A DNA stretch of 64,000 bases from positions 1 through 64,000 of the forward strand of contig MPUH01000006.1 of the NCBI GenBank assembly GCA_001970955.1, in the 5' to 3' direction. Below the pieces are notes generated by a model. The model made no database searches. It was not told the DNA's origin and saw only the letters and a program-made list of their open reading frames with translations. Both the position numbers and the translations under genes were made by a program. The DNA comes from Stentor coeruleus. Lineage: Eukaryota; Ciliophora; Heterotrichea; Heterotrichida; Stentoridae. Numbering within the stretch: the first letter of the stretch is position 1; each line of letters begins with the position of its first letter. Positions 59,957-64,000 of the stretch are shown here, piece by piece.

Positions 59957-60337
59957 TAAGTTTAGTTTATAAATTATTGGATTAGAAAGTAAGTTTTGAA
60001 GAATAAATTTTTTTTTTAAGATTTGGTGCGAGGATTAAGGTTGTGTGTAATAATAAAGTTTTTGATGTAAAATATTGTATAAAGTTAGTATGGATTAGGA
60101 ATGAAATTTTTGAATAAATTTAGGAGAGTGATTTTGAAATATCATAACAGCTATTTTTTAATAAATAAATATACAATTTTAGTGAAGTATTTTGAGTTTT
60201 TATCAAGAAAACTTCGAAAATTCATTGAAAATTAATGAAATTCATTTTATGAAAAGGGTAATTTAATATTTAAGATATAAAAGTTTTAATTTTACCAACA
60301 CACTGCCTTAACTCGAATTTAATCTCATAAAACTAAA
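59957..60337. other. Convergent intergenic region
   Basis: 381 bp; G-rich on the left (GATTTGGTGCGAGGATTAAG), A/C-rich at the right end. Nothing else was recognised. Confidence 0.4.
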
Positions 60338-60886
60338 CTATTTATTAAGCATATACTCCATTCCTTTCTTCATAGCTTCTTCCTTGGCAGCTTGTTGCAA
60401 AAGACTAGCAGCTTGTCCAGCTTGAGAAAGTCCAGCTTCAATTTTAGTCTGATGTTTAACCATAAAATCCTTTATCACTTTATCATAAAGCATAATCGCA
60501 CCTTTTGTCTGTGGAGCGAAAAGATATATAAGAAAAGCTAATTTAATTGGATAATAAAAAGGTAACCAAAAGAAAAACACTCCAGACCAATCATCAACAA
60601 CTTTAAACAACGCAAAAACAACCCAATATGTTAACCACAGTTTATCATCATCAGCACCTTTACTTTCTAAAGCTTTAAATGACATAAACATTGGATAAAA
60701 CATACCAATAAGATCAGTAATCAAATCAGCACCAATACCAAGGAACATAAACAATGTGATAAAAGCAATAAACCCTAAACTCACATGTCCAGTTGATACC
60801 CCAGCTTTTTGAGCAATATCTTTAACAACAGGAAGATTCCTTGTATTTTCAGTCAAAGTGTCAATAATCTGGTTTATCTGTTCCAT
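60338..60886 (-). CDS. REEP/DP1/Yop1-family ER-shaping protein
   Basis: A 182-residue protein. The TB2/DP1/HVA22 domain (about 33-135) contains two hydrophobic hairpins: FIAFITLFMFLGIGADLITD, then IGMFYPMFMSFKALES, followed by LWLTYWVVFALFKVVDDW and FFFWLPFYYPIKLAFLIYLF. These wedge-like hairpins tubulate the endoplasmic reticulum in yeast and animals. A C-terminal amphipathic helix (about 140-180) follows. It is 71 bp downstream of the phosphotransferase gene on the same strand, both ER membrane proteins. Confidence 0.88.
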   Translation of the reverse strand: MEQINQIIDTLTENTRNLPVVKDIAQKAGVSTGHVSLGFIAFITLFMFLGIGADLITDLIGMFYPMFMSFKALESKGADDDKLWLTYWVVFALFKVVDDWSGVFFFWLPFYYPIKLAFLIYLFAPQTKGAIMLYDKVIKDFMVKHQTKIEAGLSQAGQAASLLQQAAKEEAMKKGMEYMLNK

Positions 60887-60957
60887 TTATATTACAAAAA
60901 CTATTATCCTAATAAAAAATTACTATAAAAAACTAGGTTTTATTCTAAAGATAATAC

Positions 60958-62034
60958 TTACTTATTCACTGAAAAGACTGAGATTTTAAGATAAGACGTC
61001 AACTGCCCAACAACAGTTAAGACAAAAGAACAGTACCGATAAGCAATGAACATGGATAATATGAAGAATGTAACTTCAGAAGGTAGGACTTTGAAATATG
61101 TATCTTCAATTAAAAACAGTAACTCGATGAAAATATCAAGATGGAACCAACCAAATTTCATTATGGCTGAGCTGCAAATGATAAGTTTTGAGTTAAGTTC
61201 AGCAAAAATCAACCCATGCATAAGGAGGATAAGAGGTCCGTAAGTTAGGGTTAAAGGGTTAATAAACCATAAATATAATGATAAATCAAGCATGAGCATA
61301 GGGATTAGTCTTAATAATGGTTCTAAAGGTTTAGTTTTGCTTATAGTATTCAAGATCATTAACGCAGAAAGATTAATACCCCAACCTGCATTTGCATATA
61401 CTAAAATTGTTCTTAAAGGCCATCCATAAACATCAGTAAGCCAGATTTTTTGAGTATATGTTGCTGTTAGAAGAAGGAGGGTTATATTAGTCCATTGAGC
61501 TTCAGTTACACCCCAACTAAACATATGAGTTCGATGATAGTGGGTATGATATTCTTCCCATTGAGCTAAGAAAAAACCTGTATGGGCAATTGCTAAAAGA
61601 CTCAGCATTTCATAGTCAAAACCTAGAGCAAGACCTTGCATTACAGTTAAGACGATTATTGTGCAGGACAAAGCGTCACAACCATGATCCATAAGCATCC
61701 CTAGAGGGGAAGATAATCCAAGTCTTCTAGCTTGTTTTCCATCACAAGCATCTAGTGTCTGATACATAAACTGAGCAAATGCACTAAAAATCAATACCCC
61801 AGCAGGAGGAGCAAATGTAAATGTATGATCACTAGGAAGCATTGCCAAATAACTAAAAAGCATAAACAAAAAACCAAAAACAGTCACTGTGTTTGGGGCT
61901 AAGCTTTTAGGAAAAGTAAGCACTAAAGGTTCCCATACAAGCTTGTTTAAAACATTGTCAAGTATGGAATAACCTGTAGTGTTGAACTTATGCTTAGTAA
62001 GATTCTGCATATGCGATTCTGGAATGAACGCCAT
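60958..62034 (-). CDS. Ethanolamine/choline phosphotransferase (CDP-alcohol phosphatidyltransferase)
   Basis: A 358-residue protein with about eight to ten membrane segments. The catalytic signature DG-x2-AR-x8-G-x3-D-x3-D is complete in DGKQARRLGLSSPLGMLMDH followed by GCD. It transfers phosphoethanolamine or phosphocholine from the CDP form to diacylglycerol, the last step of the Kennedy pathway in the ER. Length and SLAPNTVTVFGFLFML match EPT1/CEPT1-type enzymes. Ethanolamine versus choline preference cannot be read from sequence. Confidence 0.9.
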   Translation of the reverse strand: MAFIPESHMQNLTKHKFNTTGYSILDNVLNKLVWEPLVLTFPKSLAPNTVTVFGFLFMLFSYLAMLPSDHTFTFAPPAGVLIFSAFAQFMYQTLDACDGKQARRLGLSSPLGMLMDHGCDALSCTIIVLTVMQGLALGFDYEMLSLLAIAHTGFFLAQWEEYHTHYHRTHMFSWGVTEAQWTNITLLLLTATYTQKIWLTDVYGWPLRTILVYANAGWGINLSALMILNTISKTKPLEPLLRLIPMLMLDLSLYLWFINPLTLTYGPLILLMHGLIFAELNSKLIICSSAIMKFGWFHLDIFIELLFLIEDTYFKVLPSEVTFFILSMFIAYRYCSFVLTVVGQLTSYLKISVFSVNK

Positions 62035-62926
62035 ATTAAATATAAATCAACCATAAAAGCTGTGAAGGAAATATAATATAAAAATATATTATACTGTTGC
62101 TTTCTTATATAGACTGTTTATATTTAATAGATAGTTTTAGTTTAGTATGTTGATTGATTTTTATTGGGAAAATTATAAAAACTGATATAAAACTTTTTGA
62201 ATTTATTTTTAGAAGGGTTTTATCATAGGATAAATAATTGTATGGAAGAGATTATGAGATTTTATACTTTTAGTGATAAATGATATGAATGGATTTAGAG
62301 ATAAGGAGGAAATAGGAATAATGGTTTTGGAGGGAAAATTTTTAATGCTGTGTTAGTTTAGAATAGAAATTTCATTGAAAAATTGTGAGTAAACAAGGGA
62401 AAGCTGTTTTGGTAATAATTTTATATAAGATTATTTTAGTAGTTGATATTTTATAATGCTCTTGATATGGTTTGATGAATAAAAATATTGGGTTAAATGG
62501 TATTTAGATATTTAAATAAAATTCGAAATTTAGTGGATTAAAACTTGGAGAATTCTTATATGGATTCATAGAAAATTTGAATATTGTTTAATTTTACACT
62601 AGAAAATGTGTTTCTAGTAATAACAAACAGATAATTATTTTATTGTGAGTTATTAAAAGATATAAACACAATTTAGTATGATTCAGTATATTTCAAAACA
62701 TGAAATTTAAATCAATCTATCAAACCTAAGCCAAATATAAGTTAAAAGGTAGCATAAAACTATTCCTAGAGATTATCAATAACAAATTCATACTATTTTC
62801 CTAGTATAATTTCCAAAAATCCATTTATTAGTTTCAAAAGCGAAAGTTTTCATTTAACCTTTCAAAAAAAACAATACATTTTCTTAAATTTACTATAAAG
62901 ACCAAATTATGATGTTATTTCTAAGA
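62035..62926. other. Intergenic region
   Basis: 892 bp between two minus-strand genes: G/T-rich to about 62640, A/C-rich from about 62700. Nothing else was recognised. Confidence 0.4.
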
Positions 62927-63625
62927 TTAGCATTTAAAAGCAGGTTTACCATTATTTTCTTGAGCTTTCTCAAATGGCATTGTCATATACCCATGTCTTG
63001 CTGCTGCATCATACATATGAGAGAAAATCCCAGTTTTTTTATAGAAAACCTTAGGTTCTTCATTAAGAGCTTTAGTATAATCTTCATTAAAGTTTGGGTT
63101 GAATGGTCGATTTAAATCAGCAAATTGAGTTATACCTTTAGACCTGCCTGCTTGAAGATTAGTAACTTTTCTTACAACGGCATTAGGATTTTCTTGAAAA
63201 TTCAATATGTTGTAATTAACACTTTGACAATTCCCCATACCAGCTTCAGCACGTGGAGCTACCCAGCCTTCTTTTGATATAGTAGACTTTGTATATAAAG
63301 GTTTAGGAGGTGGACCTATAGAAGTATATGTTGGAGCTTGGAAGGTTATATGATCTGTAGTGATTTCATAAGCCTGAGGAGGACTTTGGCTTTTTGTAAC
63401 ATTGATTTTCTTTGTACAGCCAACAGGAATTTTATCCCTTCTTGAGTCTAGATCGTCAAATCTTTTAACTGTATCTCTATGTATGTCAATATTTTTAACG
63501 ATGTCTCGATTTATAAAGTTGATAAAACGGTCATTTGGATCTGTACCGTTACCATACTGTCTACTGCTACCAAACCGATTAGCAGTTTTTTTTATGCCTG
63601 TACCATGGTAATCTCGTCTTGACAT
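62927..63625 (-). CDS. Hypothetical protein, low hydrophobicity
   Basis: A 232-residue protein starting MSRRDYHGTGIKKTANRF. It is rich in Asn, Arg, Lys and Pro, with no membrane segment or coiled coil. Phrases such as ISKEGWVAPRAEAGMGN, FADLNRPFNPNFNEDYTKAL and MYDAAARHGYMTMPFEKAQ have the extended, Gly/Pro/aromatic character seen in ciliary microtubule-associated proteins, but no family was recognised. The ATG is well placed after an AT-rich leader. Confidence 0.6.
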   Translation of the reverse strand: MSRRDYHGTGIKKTANRFGSSRQYGNGTDPNDRFINFINRDIVKNIDIHRDTVKRFDDLDSRRDKIPVGCTKKINVTKSQSPPQAYEITTDHITFQAPTYTSIGPPPKPLYTKSTISKEGWVAPRAEAGMGNCQSVNYNILNFQENPNAVVRKVTNLQAGRSKGITQFADLNRPFNPNFNEDYTKALNEEPKVFYKKTGIFSHMYDAAARHGYMTMPFEKAQENNGKPAFKC

Positions 63626-64000
63626 TTTTCTTACTATAAAAAATATTATTTTCTAAGTCATATTTACAATAAATGTAAGCATAAGCATTTCAAGTTATAC
63701 CAAATCAAACGATTTCATATAATTTTTTAATCAAAAAAATCTTATAACAATATAAATATTTGAGTAATATGATAAATATTCAATAACAACCCCATTATGA
63801 TAACACTTAATACACATATTGAAAACTATAAATTTTCTTTATTCATCTCATAAAACACCAAAAAAATCAACCAATTCTTCAACTTTATACATAAAGCCAA
63901 TTTTCTCATAAATCCTATAGTAAAAATCAACAATTTACACACCTCAATAAAACCCTATCATATAACCTATNAAAAATCAACAATTTACACACCTCAATAA
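63626..64000. other. Intergenic region at the window end
   Basis: 375 bp, C/A-rich on the top strand towards the right, ending in the N-associated duplicate described separately. No gene was recognised. Confidence 0.4.
63922..64000. repeat. 29-bp duplicate flanking a single N (assembly join)
   Basis: AAAAATCAACAATTTACACA begins both 63922-63950 and 63972-64000, with N at 63971. The second copy runs to the window edge. Confidence 0.8.

Noticed and set aside
1-64000. CRISPR arrays, bacterial operons, transposons, retroelements
   Set aside because: No regularly spaced repeats, transposase, reverse transcriptase or terminal repeats were seen. Tiny introns, an eukaryotic tRNA and eukaryotic gene families exclude a prokaryotic source.

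Overview
The window looks like somatic (macronuclear) DNA of a heterotrich ciliate, most likely Stentor or a close relative. It is strongly AT-rich and packed with intron-poor genes whose lengths and domains read cleanly in the standard code, with TAA, TAG and TGA all used as stops. Several genes are interrupted by introns of exactly 15 nt (GTA/GTG...TAG with an A at position 10 or 11), the tiny-intron signature known from Stentor. Seven such introns restore domain continuity here (5718, 16128, 21591, 28995, 41382, 41783, 48250). An eighth, in a phosphatase gene, fits only if it is 22 nt long.

Layout. 0-9 kb: a membrane RING protein, an XK-like membrane protein, a possible structured RNA, a dead SKP1 copy, a START-domain protein, an intron-containing coiled-coil gene whose intronless paralogue lies at 9.3 kb, a coiled-coil gene, a FOP/CEP43-like basal-body gene and a dual-specificity phosphatase. 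10-16 kb: a CHIP-like TPR/U-box ligase, two small unknown genes, a decayed membrane gene, an F-box/zinc-finger protein and a mitochondrial-type RAP-domain protein. 16.6-20.4 kb: a tandem array of an unrecognised multi-pass membrane family (two intact genes flanking one decayed copy); a fourth member lies at 56-57 kb. 20.8-31 kb: F-box/WD40, RIIa plus tandem guanylate kinase, SAXO-like, a divergent MADS-like protein, an M14 carboxypeptidase and an LRR/coiled-coil protein. 31-45 kb: three unrecognised or weakly recognised proteins, F-BAR/SBF2-like, a Kelch protein divergent from PDK1, and a degenerate kinesin immediately behind PDK1. 45-50 kb: twin-Cx9C, tRNA-Ser(UGA), RING-CH/FHA, a coiled-coil gene and phosphoglycerate mutase. 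50-55 kb: a degenerate HAD-like protein and a gene-poor stretch. 55-64 kb: C2H2 protein, membrane family member, a large surface protein made of 15 four-cysteine repeats, REEP/Yop1, an ethanolamine/choline phosphotransferase and an unknown protein.

Functional themes are cilia and basal bodies (FOP-like, SAXO, RIIa-guanylate kinase), ubiquitin ligases (RING, U-box, F-box, RING-CH), signalling (PDK1, DSP) and membrane or surface proteins. No CRISPR array, transposon or viral element was recognised. Four single Ns each sit between two copies of the same flanking sequence and look like scaffolding joins, not real duplications. The most unusual global signal is a saw-tooth strand asymmetry: G-rich stretches switch sharply to C-rich every 1-3 kb, inside genes and between them, regardless of gene orientation.
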